Source: Melioribacteraceae bacterium 4301-Me
GTDB taxonomy: Bacteria; Bacteroidota; Ignavibacteria; Ignavibacteriales; Melioribacteraceae
Length of the DNA: 64,000 nt
Direction: 5' to 3'
Assembly: GCA_041538185.1 (NCBI GenBank)
Contig: JBGORM010000002.1
Span: 186,001 to 250,000, forward strand
Positions 17,846 through 27,197 of the stretch are shown here, in pieces. Below the pieces are notes generated by a model that did no database searches, was not told where the DNA came from, and was given only the letters and a program-made list of their open reading frames with translations. Made by a program: the position numbers and the translations under genes. Numbering within the stretch: the stretch's first letter is position 1; the number at the start of each line of letters is the position of its first letter.

Positions 17846-19269
17846 GAGCAATAGATACCAAAACAAAAATACTTGCTACAGTTGGACCGGCTTCAGATTC
17901 AAAAGAAAAACTAAAGGCACTTGTCGAAGCCGGCGTAGATGCGTTTAGATTGAATTTTTCACATAGCGACCATAATTATTATAAAAGAATTTTTGATTTA
18001 ATTAACGAGGTTTGTGTTGAAGAATCATTACCTATTGCTATTTTAATTGATTTACAAGGACCAAAAATTAGAATTGGAGATCTTTCAGAACCCGAAATAC
18101 AAATAAATTCGGGAGATAAAATTGAAATCACTACCAAAGAAGTGCTTGGTACAAACAAATTAATTTCAACATCTTATTCAGAATTAATTGCAGATGCTAA
18201 AGTTGGGGATGATATTTTAATTGATGATGGACTGATTCACTTGAGAGTAGCGGCTAAAAAGAAGCAATCACTCGTATGCGAAATTATTGATGGCGGGATC
18301 TTAAAGCCTAAAAAAGGTATGAATTTGCCCGGTATGAAATTGAGCACACCCTCACTTACACAAAAAGATATTTATGATCTTGATTTCGCACTTTTACACA
18401 GAGTCGATTTTATTGCTCTTTCTTTCGTTAGAAAAGCTAAAGATATCCTCCACTTGAAAGAATACTTAAAAAGCAAGAATAAAGATATTCCCGTTATTGC
18501 TAAGATTGAAAAAAAAGAAGCAGTAAATAATTTCAACGAAATCCTTAAAGTTTCCGATGGAATAATGGTAGCAAGAGGTGATTTAGGAGTTGAACTTAAA
18601 ACTCAAGAAGTACCAGTAATTCAAAAAAATATTATAAGAAAATGCAATGAGGTTGGTAAACTTGTAATTACTGCAACTCAAATGCTTGAATCGATGATTA
18701 ATAACCCTGTACCTACACGAGCCGAAGCCTCTGATATTGCTAATGCAGTTTGGGATGGAACCGACACTGTTATGCTAAGCGGTGAAACTTCTGTTGGTAA
18801 ATATCCAATAGCTGCTGTTGAAATTATGAACGAAATTTTAGCTGCAACTGAATCTCAATCGGGATTTAGAACCAAAGTCGAATATGAAACACCTGATAAC
18901 TTAGCCGATAATATTTTTGATGCAAGCGGAAAGGCAATTGCAACTATGGCCGACCAGCTTAAAGTCAAAGCAATTGTCATCTTTACTCATTATGGCAGAA
19001 AGGCAGTGGTTGTTTCCAAATATAGACCAAGTGCACTTATTGTTGCTGTATCAGATAACTTTGAAACTTTAAACAGACTGAACTTACGGAGAGGAATTAG
19101 GTCGTTTTACATTAGTGACTTATCGGATGAAGAAGAAATTATTAGAAAAGCGACAGAAATAATTAAGACAAATAATATTGTAAGTGAAGGTGACATTGTT
19201 TTGTTTACATCGGGAGCGCCTATTTCAGAAAAGGGACGTAAAAGCTGGGTACGATTTTCAGTTATTTGA
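17842..19269 (+). CDS. pyk: Pyruvate kinase
   Basis: Converts phosphoenolpyruvate and ADP to pyruvate and ATP. 475 residues with TKILATVGPASDS and RLNFSH at the N-terminus, the catalytic KIEKKEAVNNF and MVARGDLGVE, ITATQMLESMI, the PTRAEASDIANAVWDGTD segment and a C-terminal allosteric-type domain. The ATG lies within the stop of the protease gene (ATGA), so synthesis of the two is coupled, an unusual pairing. Pyruvate from this enzyme would feed the pyruvate dehydrogenase encoded at 34605-39023. Confidence 0.97.
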   Translation: MRAIDTKTKILATVGPASDSKEKLKALVEAGVDAFRLNFSHSDHNYYKRIFDLINEVCVEESLPIAILIDLQGPKIRIGDLSEPEIQINSGDKIEITTKEVLGTNKLISTSYSELIADAKVGDDILIDDGLIHLRVAAKKKQSLVCEIIDGGILKPKKGMNLPGMKLSTPSLTQKDIYDLDFALLHRVDFIALSFVRKAKDILHLKEYLKSKNKDIPVIAKIEKKEAVNNFNEILKVSDGIMVARGDLGVELKTQEVPVIQKNIIRKCNEVGKLVITATQMLESMINNPVPTRAEASDIANAVWDGTDTVMLSGETSVGKYPIAAVEIMNEILAATESQSGFRTKVEYETPDNLADNIFDASGKAIATMADQLKVKAIVIFTHYGRKAVVVSKYRPSALIVAVSDNFETLNRLNLRRGIRSFYISDLSDEEEIIRKATEIIKTNNIVSEGDIVLFTSGAPISEKGRKSWVRFSVI

Positions 19270-19378
19270 TAATTTGAAAAAATATTATAAGTTAATAGTG
19301 AATATCTTACTCATCTTTACTGAGCCGAAATTTTCCTCTTGTAGAAAACACTAAAAATATTCCTAATGTAAAGCAATT

Positions 19379-20410
19379 ATGATATCAGCGACAGAAAATA
19401 TTAAAGAAGCAAAATGGTGGAAACCTGCAGAAAACGGAAAAATTCTCTGCACCCTCTGTCCGCGTTATTGTACTATAGGTGAGGGACAAATAGGATTTTG
19501 TTTTATACGGCAGAACATAGGGGGCAAATTATACACAATTGGTTACGGAAGGCCTACTGGATTTGCAATTGACCCAATAGAAAAAAAGCCATTAAACCAT
19601 TTTTTACCAGGCACTGAAATTTTAAGCTTTGGAACAGCAGGCTGCAATCTTGGTTGTAAATTTTGCCAGAATTGGTCAATAAGTAAAGCTAAGTATGATA
19701 ACTTAAATTCCTTAAATTACTCGCCGGAAGAAGTTGTAATGTTAGCTAAAAGATACAAAGTTCCATCAATTGCATATACTTATAATGATCCGACAATTTT
19801 CGGTGAGTATGTGATTGACATTTCTAAAATTGCAAGAGAGGAAGGAATAAAATCGGTAATGGTAACAGCTGGTTACATAGATAAAGATGCACGAAAGGAA
19901 GTCTATAAATATATTGACGCTGCTAACGTTGACTTAAAAGGGTTTACTGAAAGGTTCTACCATAAATTAACTTTTTCTCATCTCAATGATGTTTTAGATA
20001 CACTCATTTGGCTTAAGAAGGAGACCGATATTTGGTTTGAAATAACTACATTACTTATTCCAGATGAAAATGATAACCCAGAAGAAATAAAACAAGAATG
20101 CAATTGGATATTAAACAACTTAGGAGATGAAGTACCCCTTCATTTTACTGCTTTTCACCCCGATTTTAAGATGAGGGACAAAAACAGAACTCCCCATGAA
20201 ACATTAATCATGGCACGCAATATAGCTTTGCAAGCCGGTATAAAATTTTGTTACATTGGAAACGTTCACGACGATGAGGGACAAACAACTTATTGCCCTA
20301 ATTGTAAGTATAAATTAATAGTAAGGGACTGGCACAGTGTGCTTAAATATAATTTAACTGGCAATAAATGTCCTAAATGCAATTCAATTATCCCCGGCGT
20401 TTTCGAATAA
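19379..20410 (+). CDS. amrS: AmmeMemoRadiSam-type radical SAM enzyme (AmrS)
   Basis: 343 residues with the radical SAM cluster motif Cys89-x3-Cys93-x2-Cys96 (CNLGCKFC). An N-terminal Cys cluster (CTLCPRYC and GFCFIRQN, residues 24-45) and a C-terminal zinc-ribbon-like cluster (YCPNC and KCPKC) frame the barrel; this is the AmrS (formerly PflA-like) architecture. Family members usually sit beside AMMECR1 and MEMO domain genes, whose products act with it in an undefined RNA or protein modification. No such genes are within this window. ATG at 19379; 109 bases separate it from pyk. Confidence 0.9.
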   Translation: MISATENIKEAKWWKPAENGKILCTLCPRYCTIGEGQIGFCFIRQNIGGKLYTIGYGRPTGFAIDPIEKKPLNHFLPGTEILSFGTAGCNLGCKFCQNWSISKAKYDNLNSLNYSPEEVVMLAKRYKVPSIAYTYNDPTIFGEYVIDISKIAREEGIKSVMVTAGYIDKDARKEVYKYIDAANVDLKGFTERFYHKLTFSHLNDVLDTLIWLKKETDIWFEITTLLIPDENDNPEEIKQECNWILNNLGDEVPLHFTAFHPDFKMRDKNRTPHETLIMARNIALQAGIKFCYIGNVHDDEGQTTYCPNCKYKLIVRDWHSVLKYNLTGNKCPKCNSIIPGVFE

Positions 20411-20469
20411 CCCAAATTTCTTTCAGTAAATTAACCCGTCAATGGTGTATTGTTGTTATTTAGCTGCCA

Positions 20470-23400
20470 TTAAAAACTTACCAAAACAGTTTTTATTTCA
20501 TTTGGCCTGAAATTTAAAGATAACCTACCGCCATCATATAAAATTTTTTTGGATTTTTCTTCAAGAAAATTTGTTTCAAAAGCAGCAGAAAGTTTTGCAA
20601 AGAATTTTAAAGTTGCTTTTGTCTCTTTTCCTTTGCATTCGTATAAATATAAAATATATCCGTTCCCGCTTTCGGATTTTTTAAAGGAAGTTAAAATTAT
20701 ATTATCAGCATCAATAGAGAGAAATGAAGATGATGGACTTAATTTTCCATCATAGATTTCTGTTAGTTCTGCAATTAAAGGATAATTATACTCATACCCT
20801 TTTTGAATTGTCATGCTTGTTTTTAAGTCTCCTTTGTGTGGATATAAAGAATACTCAATTGAATGATCGCCGCGGTCAGCTGTAGGGTCAGGCCATTTGG
20901 GCGAACGAAGCAATGACAATCTCACAATATTTTCTTTTATATCATAACCGTATTTAGTTCGGTTGAGTAAACTAATCCCAAAATCTTTTTCAGAAAGGTC
21001 AGCCCATTTTTGTGCAGCCACCTCCCATTTGCCTTTATCCCATTGTGCTTTCAAGGTAGTTGATCTTTGAATTGAGCCAAATGGAATTTCATAAGTTGCA
21101 ATTGTATCTTTAATTGCAAATGGGAATGCAACTTTCAACATGGTTTTATCTTCCCACCATTCAACATTTATTTTGAAATCAATTCTGTCAATTCCTTTAT
21201 AAAGAATAACATCCTGTGTAAAGAACGAAGAAGGAAAATCCTCTGTAGGAAATTCTTTTTTAGTGCCTGGTTTTAAATAATCTCTATATAATCTTATAAC
21301 AGTTCTAACAGGACCGTTTTCCACGAATTCAGCTTTTCTAAATTTTGAAGGGTATTCAATTCCAGTCAACCCTATGTTCCATGCGTCCCAAGCATTGGGT
21401 TTGTCTTCGAGCAATTGCAATTGATTACCATAGCCTGAGAGTAATTCTTTATTGTATCTTTTATCATAAATGCTTTTTAGCCATCCTGAGTTTAAATCTA
21501 CTGCTACTTTAAAGTATTCATTTTCTATTGATGTTTCTTTCATTGAATGAGGCAGAGGAGAATTATCTATTTTAAGTGACGCCCTTGAATTGTTTTTATT
21601 ATCGTCTTTGATTAGGCTATAAGTTTTATAGCCAAGAGAAGGCACCTCCTCTGCTTTAAAAATTAATTCGCTATGAAGTTTATCTTTTACAATAATTTGC
21701 GAAGGAATTTCATAACCAGATTCATCAACTACTTTATAGATTTCATTTTCTCCTTCTGGCAAATTTACTTTTACAATATCACTCCTTGTCCACGCTAAAG
21801 GATTAAAGACAACAAGAGGTTTTCCAGTAAAATTTTTTGTGTTAATGTTGCCGGCTATTTCTTTTAATGATTTTTCTAACTCATAATTACCTAATTCACA
21901 GGAAGTTTGATAATCTTTATTGGCGTCTAAATAAATTTCTCTAATTCCAGAACCGGGAAGAATATCATGAAATTGATTAAAAAGAACATTATACCATGCA
22001 CTTTTCAAGTTTTCATGTGGGTAGTTATACCCAAGAATATTTGCAATGGAGTTAAACTTTTCTGAGTTTGTAAGAAGTACTTCAAGATTTCTATTCCACT
22101 TTTTGATATTAGACTGTGTAGTTAGTGTGCCGCGATGGTATTCCAAATATAGTTCATTGTTCCAAACGGGGAGGTCGGACAAATCTTGTTTTTTAAGCCA
22201 ATTTAGGTAATTTTCTGCTGTACCAAATTCTATATCAGGGAATATATCTAACTTTTTAAGGTTATCTATTCTAGACATCATTTTTAGTGAAGGTCCGCCG
22301 CCATGGTCACCTACACCGAAGAGAATCATTAATTTTCTGAATCCAGTATTTGCTTCGAATTGTCTCATCCAATCAATTAATTGGAATGGATTTGTAATTT
22401 CGTTGACGTAATCGAATGGGAAGTAGGTTAAAATCTTTGTGCCGTCGGGGGATTCCCACCAAAAAACTCTGTATGGAAATACATTAGTATCGTTCCAGCC
22501 TATTTTTTGTGTAACGAATGCGTCGATTCCGCCTTTAGAAAGTATTTGGGGAAGGTTCCAGTTATAGCCAAAAGAATCTGGATTCCAACCTAATTTTGCT
22601 ATGCTTCCAAAATTTTCTTTGAAGAATTCTTGCGCGTATAATAGCTGTCGTGCCCATGAATCGCCGCTTGGTAAGTTGCAATCGGGCTCAACCCAAAGTC
22701 CGCCTACTATTTCCCATCTGCCATTTTTTACATATTCTTTTATTTGTTCGAATAAATTTGGATAGTAATTTTTCATCCATTTGTAATAAGCTGCAGCACT
22801 TTGTGTATATGTAAAGTCAGGTCTTGCTTTAAACATGTTAATTACAGATGAGAAAGTATTGTGGCAAACTTCAACCGTTTCTTTTTTCCGCCACAGCCAT
22901 GCAGCATCTATATGTGCATTTGATGTAAAGTGAAGTGTAAATTTTTTTGCAAATTTTGCTACAGGTTTTAGTTTTTTTCTTACTTCATTTACCGAAGCAA
23001 GAAATTTTGATGTGTCACCTTTTGCAAGCGCATTGCAGTTAATTTTTAGAACAGAAGATTGTAAAAGTTCATTGAGCTGTTGTTTTTCTTCTTTATTTAT
23101 TTTGGATTTGTCAATCCCCGGGTCTACTTTTACGCGAGCATTTGTTTGGTAGGTATCGAAACTTAAGAGTTTTTGTCCAGTACGCAGACTTAAAATTAAA
23201 TTTTGTACTAACTTTTGAATCGGCAGTTCTTTTGCAAAATCAAGTTTGGCACGTATAAGGCGCAATGGACCGCCAGTATTGATAGCTTTGATGACTAAAA
23301 CAAATTTTTCCCCTGGCTTTGCACTTTGTGTTATTTCAAACTCACCATCCCAAGGAAATTTTCCTTTATTTTCTCCGTTTATAAACATGTAACCATAATC

Positions 23401-23709
23401 GTCAACAGAGACAAGAAATTTTATTGTGCCGTTTACAGGTACGCCTGCTATAAATTCTGGTAGTTCAATAACTTTTCTTAACCAACATGAATCTGGATAG
23501 ATGTTTTCGTTCAATTTTAGATTTTGCCATTTGGAATCGTCAAATTCAGGATTTGACAATTGACTTGCACTAAATGAGAAATCAGTTGAATATTTCCAAT
23601 TGTTTAGCGAGGCTTCACTTATTAATTCAAGCTGCTCAACTATTTTATCTACATTGGTTTGGGCAAGTAAAGTTAATGGCAGTAACAAAAAATAAAATAT
23701 CTTTTTCAT
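20470..23709 (-). CDS. Secreted GH38 alpha-mannosidase
   Basis: 1079 residues with a Sec signal peptide (about residues 1-17, cleavage after LLAQ). The catalytic domain has the GH38 zinc-site motif NAHIDAAWLW and the nucleophile region WNPDSFGYNW, then WRTxT-like segments and a long all-beta C-terminal half typical of the family. An N-terminal ~170-residue beta-rich region precedes it. It releases mannose from alpha-mannosides in the periplasm or outside the cell. It lies 191 bases downstream of the symporter and its small membrane proteins on the same strand, suggesting a degradation-and-uptake unit. AGAAGGT precedes the ATG. Confidence 0.93.
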   Translation of the reverse strand: MKKIFYFLLLPLTLLAQTNVDKIVEQLELISEASLNNWKYSTDFSFSASQLSNPEFDDSKWQNLKLNENIYPDSCWLRKVIELPEFIAGVPVNGTIKFLVSVDDYGYMFINGENKGKFPWDGEFEITQSAKPGEKFVLVIKAINTGGPLRLIRAKLDFAKELPIQKLVQNLILSLRTGQKLLSFDTYQTNARVKVDPGIDKSKINKEEKQQLNELLQSSVLKINCNALAKGDTSKFLASVNEVRKKLKPVAKFAKKFTLHFTSNAHIDAAWLWRKKETVEVCHNTFSSVINMFKARPDFTYTQSAAAYYKWMKNYYPNLFEQIKEYVKNGRWEIVGGLWVEPDCNLPSGDSWARQLLYAQEFFKENFGSIAKLGWNPDSFGYNWNLPQILSKGGIDAFVTQKIGWNDTNVFPYRVFWWESPDGTKILTYFPFDYVNEITNPFQLIDWMRQFEANTGFRKLMILFGVGDHGGGPSLKMMSRIDNLKKLDIFPDIEFGTAENYLNWLKKQDLSDLPVWNNELYLEYHRGTLTTQSNIKKWNRNLEVLLTNSEKFNSIANILGYNYPHENLKSAWYNVLFNQFHDILPGSGIREIYLDANKDYQTSCELGNYELEKSLKEIAGNINTKNFTGKPLVVFNPLAWTRSDIVKVNLPEGENEIYKVVDESGYEIPSQIIVKDKLHSELIFKAEEVPSLGYKTYSLIKDDNKNNSRASLKIDNSPLPHSMKETSIENEYFKVAVDLNSGWLKSIYDKRYNKELLSGYGNQLQLLEDKPNAWDAWNIGLTGIEYPSKFRKAEFVENGPVRTVIRLYRDYLKPGTKKEFPTEDFPSSFFTQDVILYKGIDRIDFKINVEWWEDKTMLKVAFPFAIKDTIATYEIPFGSIQRSTTLKAQWDKGKWEVAAQKWADLSEKDFGISLLNRTKYGYDIKENIVRLSLLRSPKWPDPTADRGDHSIEYSLYPHKGDLKTSMTIQKGYEYNYPLIAELTEIYDGKLSPSSSFLSIDADNIILTSFKKSESGNGYILYLYECKGKETKATLKFFAKLSAAFETNFLEEKSKKILYDGGRLSLNFRPNEIKTVLVSF

Positions 23710-23900
23710 ATAATTTACCTTCTAAGATTAAATCATATTTTGAATCATTTTATTTCTAATTGGTTCTTTGTGGAACCAAAGAAAGTTTCACTAAGTCTCA
23801 CAAAGAACTTTTTTCCTTTGTGTTACGTTGTGTTTCCTTTGAGTGACTTTGTGTAACAAAAAAACATCATCAAGCTTCACAAAGAACTTATTTTCTGTTT
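23710..23900. repeat. Short repeats between mannosidase and transporter genes
   Basis: This gap holds imperfect direct and inverted copies of a CACAAAGAACTT element (near 23799 and 23877), with CTTTGTG and GTTAC variants between. It resembles the CTTTGTGxxxCTTTGTG repeats common between genes of Bacteroidota relatives. A mannosidase promoter could lie here; none is clear. Confidence 0.45.
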
Positions 23901-24026
23901 TCATTTTGAAAAACGTTTATACAGCACCCATGTGAAAATTACTGATAACAAAAGAATAGCAGCTGGGATAATTACCCCAAGAATCGGAGAACCAATTCTT
24001 TCAGCGTATTGAATTAATGCAATCAT
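23901..24026 (-). CDS. 41-residue single-pass membrane protein
   Basis: A short frame encoding 41 residues: polar start (ALIQYAERIG), one hydrophobic helix of about 22 residues (SPILGVIIPAAILLLSVIFTW) and a basic end (YKRFSK). AAGGAAGGTG lies just upstream of the ATG, which overlaps the stop of the preceding 39-residue gene by ATGA. The strong binding site, the coupling and the clean membrane profile argue for a real gene. Probably an accessory subunit of the symporter encoded upstream; no family is recognised. Confidence 0.72.
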   Translation of the reverse strand: MIALIQYAERIGSPILGVIIPAAILLLSVIFTWVLYKRFSK

Positions 24027-24142
24027 TTTTCACCTTCCTTTCTGTGATGTTTTTTATATGAATACCATGCAAGAATTAATCCAAGAAAGGAAGCTATGTA
24101 GGCAATTGACATACCAATTACCATTGCAAATCCTTTATCCAT
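24023..24142 (-). CDS. 39-residue single-pass membrane protein
   Basis: 39 residues with one helix (about 5-27, AMVIGMSIAYIASFLGLILAW) and a highly basic, His-containing tail (YSYKKHHRKEGEK), suggesting the C-terminus faces the cytoplasm. GAGGAAATTC precedes the ATG. It overlaps the 99-residue gene upstream by eight bases and the 41-residue gene downstream by four, so all three are coupled. Confidence 0.75.
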   Translation of the reverse strand: MDKGFAMVIGMSIAYIASFLGLILAWYSYKKHHRKEGEK

Positions 24143-24434
24143 GAATTTCCTCCCAGCGTACTTTACGCTCTAAATTTTCCAGATATTCATGCTGCTTTTT
24201 TTCGTATTCGTTTGAAATTACTTTTAATTTAGGATCAATTATCCAATGCATTAAGTAGGTTAATATAATTCCAAGCGCTAAGAGTAAAAATCCCCAAAGA
24301 TTTATTAAAAAACTCAGTGCCGTGCCAATCATTAAAAGAATATAGCAGAGTGGTGAAAGTACTACGGTAATCCAATCTTCTTTAGTCCATTCGTCAGCTT
24401 GGTCTGGAGTCCAATTTCTTTTAATAAGTGCCAT
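24135..24434 (-). CDS. Small two-helix membrane protein linked to symporter
   Basis: 99 residues: a Trp- and acid-rich N-terminus (NWTPDQADEWTKEDW), two membrane helices (about 24-46 and 48-66), then a charged helical tail (about 70-99) with coiled-coil character. The ATG directly abuts the symporter stop (TAAATG). The position and size recall the small-subunit partners of some sodium:solute symporters (such as DUF4212 proteins), though I cannot confirm homology. Confidence 0.82.
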   Translation of the reverse strand: MALIKRNWTPDQADEWTKEDWITVVLSPLCYILLMIGTALSFLINLWGFLLLALGIILTYLMHWIIDPKLKVISNEYEKKQHEYLENLERKVRWEEIHG

Positions 24435-26033
24435 TTATTTTCCTCCTTGATTTTCTAATTTTACATGTACAAGCAGTCCAAGTTTTTCTGCCTCGCGCTT
24501 TACTGGTCCCCACCATCCAATTGGTCTTGCTTGAACGTAATATTTTACTAAGTGTTCCATATCATCAGGTTTAGTAAGTAAAGTAATTGGTATAAAAATT
24601 AATGCGCCGAGAATCATTAAGAGCCAGAACTGTTGATAGTCTGGGAGTTGTGGTAGAATTTCAAAATGAGGGAGAATCCAAACTACAAGCCAGCTTAGGC
24701 CGAGATTTGCAATCCAGGATGACAAGTATCCCCAGGCATTAAAACGCCACCAGACCACCTGCAAAATGTTCGGCAGCCAAATTCCAGCAGCCATAAGCCA
24801 CAAAGCAAAAATGAGCCATGAGGTTATATCTTCCATCATTAATCCGTAAAAGAACGAGCCGAGCAATAGAACCAATGTTGCAATTCTTCCTACCCAGACT
24901 AATTCTTTTTCGGACGCTTTGGGTCTAAAGTAATGCAAATAAAGGTCACGAGTAAAATACATTGCTCCCAAATTTAAGTGCGAAGCAACAGTTGAAATGT
25001 GGATTGCAATTACTGCTGCAAAGAAAAATCCAACTAATCCTACAGGTAAAAATTCAAAACCAAGTCTAAACCAGCCCATTTCGTATTGTGATTGAGAGGT
25101 TATATTGGGAAATAAAACGTAAAAGCCTAAAATAGCAGCAGCCCATATTGAATTTCTTGTTAATACAAGTGCAGTTCCCCACCAAATACTGTAACTTGAA
25201 TCGCGTACAGATTTTGCACTTTGAATTCGTTGTGCTTCGACGTACCAGTCAATGCTTGTTCCCATACCAAAGCCACCTATAATAGCAATTATCATCATAG
25301 TAATAAACCAGGCAACTGGAAAGTTTCCCTCGAACCAACCTGTAAATGCAAATGGATTTATTCGCCAGGATTCACCCATCGCATTTAACTTATTTACTAT
25401 ACCTGAAGGTCCTCCAGCAGCAATAATTCCCCAGATAGAAACAATTAGTATCATTAAGAATGCAATTATTCCTTGTTGAAAATCAGCCATTATAACTCCC
25501 CAAAAGCCAGCTGCCAATACATAAATTGCGCATAGTGATGAAAACACAACTAATCCAACCCAAACATCCCAGCCGAATAAATAATTACATACTTTTCCCA
25601 TTGCAATTCCAACCCAGCCAAGTATGAACATGTTCATAAATACCTGCCAACCAGAAATCCAGCCGCGTAGCATTTCAGCTCCGAGTCCGCTGAACCGTTG
25701 GGTATTCCATTCGGCTTGAGTGTAAGCAAGTGAACGCCTAAAAATTCGTGTAGAAACAAATGCACTTACTGCACACCAAGCAGCAAAGAATGTGTACCAT
25801 AGACCAGCAATTCCATATTTATAAACTACACCTGATACCCATATTGGTGTATCCGTAGCTGTATGTGTAGCATAAACTGAAGACGCAGGCAACCACCAGG
25901 GTAATCCGCGACCAGCTAAAAAGAAATCGGACTCAGACCTTTTCCCTAAACGGTAGAACGCTACTCCAAGTCCAACTGTTACGACAAGGAATAAAACTAC
26001 CCAAAACCAATCGAGAAATTGGAATTGAATCAT
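24435..26033 (-). CDS. Sodium:solute symporter (SSS/SLC5 family)
   Basis: 532 residues with about 13 membrane helices. Family features: a first helix ending GLGVAFYRLGKRSESDFFLAGRGLPWWLPASSVYATHTATDTP, followed by VYKYGIAGLWYTF, and the TM8-9 region with HISTVASHLNLGAMYFTRDLYLHYF. Such carriers import sugars, carboxylates or other small molecules with sodium. Given the GH38 mannosidase on the same strand, mannose or a mannoside is the likely cargo, an inference from context. AGG lies upstream of the ATG. Three small membrane protein genes follow without gaps. Confidence 0.92.
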   Translation of the reverse strand: MIQFQFLDWFWVVLFLVVTVGLGVAFYRLGKRSESDFFLAGRGLPWWLPASSVYATHTATDTPIWVSGVVYKYGIAGLWYTFFAAWCAVSAFVSTRIFRRSLAYTQAEWNTQRFSGLGAEMLRGWISGWQVFMNMFILGWVGIAMGKVCNYLFGWDVWVGLVVFSSLCAIYVLAAGFWGVIMADFQQGIIAFLMILIVSIWGIIAAGGPSGIVNKLNAMGESWRINPFAFTGWFEGNFPVAWFITMMIIAIIGGFGMGTSIDWYVEAQRIQSAKSVRDSSYSIWWGTALVLTRNSIWAAAILGFYVLFPNITSQSQYEMGWFRLGFEFLPVGLVGFFFAAVIAIHISTVASHLNLGAMYFTRDLYLHYFRPKASEKELVWVGRIATLVLLLGSFFYGLMMEDITSWLIFALWLMAAGIWLPNILQVVWWRFNAWGYLSSWIANLGLSWLVVWILPHFEILPQLPDYQQFWLLMILGALIFIPITLLTKPDDMEHLVKYYVQARPIGWWGPVKREAEKLGLLVHVKLENQGGK

Positions 26034-26263
26034 AAAATACCTCAGTTATTATTTGGTGTGTTGAGTTTTTATTAAAAGTTGGCTTAGAAATTTTGCTGGG
26101 GTAATTGTATAAATTAATCACCTTTTTGCGATATTAAATTTATTGCTAAATGAAATTAAGAATTGGTAATCTTTGAATCAATAAAGAATTTTATAATGTG
26201 AGAGTTCACATAGCTTGGGATACAATAGAAGTTTGTAAGACCAACTTATTATTTATGTTCTTA

Positions 26264-26935
26264 TTATGTGTTTAACGCTTCTCTTAAAAAATCATTAAAA
26301 GGTTTGCCTGCTAAAAAATAATCCATTAGAATATCTGGCAAGTCTTCTTTTAAAATATATGTGTTCGAAAGTTCACTTCCGAAGTAAAATTGTTTATTAA
26401 AAATTAATGGCTGTTTTGATGCATATTTTTCAAATTCCTTAGGTAGCCTTTTTGATTTTTCTCCCAATACTTTTCCTCCGAATTTTGTTTTAAACTCTTT
26501 TGAGTTAATAATTTTCTCGAACCTTTTTGAATGTAGAATTAAATGCTTCCTAATTTTATTTATGCTTTCGTTATTGGGAAAATATAATCCGCCGTAAATT
26601 CCAATTCCTTCATGGTTCATTTCAAAGTAAATGCCTGGTTCATTCCAAGCTTTTCTGCCGCCTCTGTTTATTGCCGCTGAAACATGATTTTTGTACGGAG
26701 TTTTGTCATTTGAAAATCTTATGTCGCGGTAAATTCTAAAAATAGCATCTTTAGGTTCTATCATTAACAAGGGGTCTTCAAAGCTTAATCTTGTAATTAA
26801 TTCAAAAACCATTTCTTCAAACGGCTGTTTAATATTTTTTTCATAACGTTCTTTGTTTGCATTGAACCATTCTCGATTGTTGTTTTCCGTTAATTCTTCA
26901 AAAAATTTTATAAAGTCTCTTGTAAAGTAAGGCAT
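26264..26935 (-). CDS. DUF2461 family protein
   Basis: 223 residues matching DUF2461: FFEELTENNNREWFNANKERYE near the start, the DAIFRIYRDIRFSNDKTPYKNH core and GIYFEMNHEGIGIYGGLYFP. The family is widespread in bacteria, with no assigned biochemical role; the conserved Arg/Lys/His set suggests a nucleotide or phosphate ligand, which is inference. It is a single gene, 230 bases from the symporter operon, with the ATG at 26935. Confidence 0.88.
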   Translation of the reverse strand: MPYFTRDFIKFFEELTENNNREWFNANKERYEKNIKQPFEEMVFELITRLSFEDPLLMIEPKDAIFRIYRDIRFSNDKTPYKNHVSAAINRGGRKAWNEPGIYFEMNHEGIGIYGGLYFPNNESINKIRKHLILHSKRFEKIINSKEFKTKFGGKVLGEKSKRLPKEFEKYASKQPLIFNKQFYFGSELSNTYILKEDLPDILMDYFLAGKPFNDFLREALNT

Positions 26936-27197
26936 GTAAAAAAAACCTTTCCGAAAAGGTTCATTTATTATGAACAGTTAAATAAATTTTAGAACGTTTC
27001 CTACTCTGCTAAAGTTTTATGAAAATAACTTTTTGTGAAATTAATAAACTTGCATGCTGCAAGCAAGGTTTGAAAATGATTAAGAAATCAAATACCTATT
27101 TATTAACCCCGAGCTTCTCAAAGTCTAATTAAAGGCCGTTTATCTACCTTTCATCAAAATATTTTTGTGAACGGTCATTTTTATTATTTTACATTTC

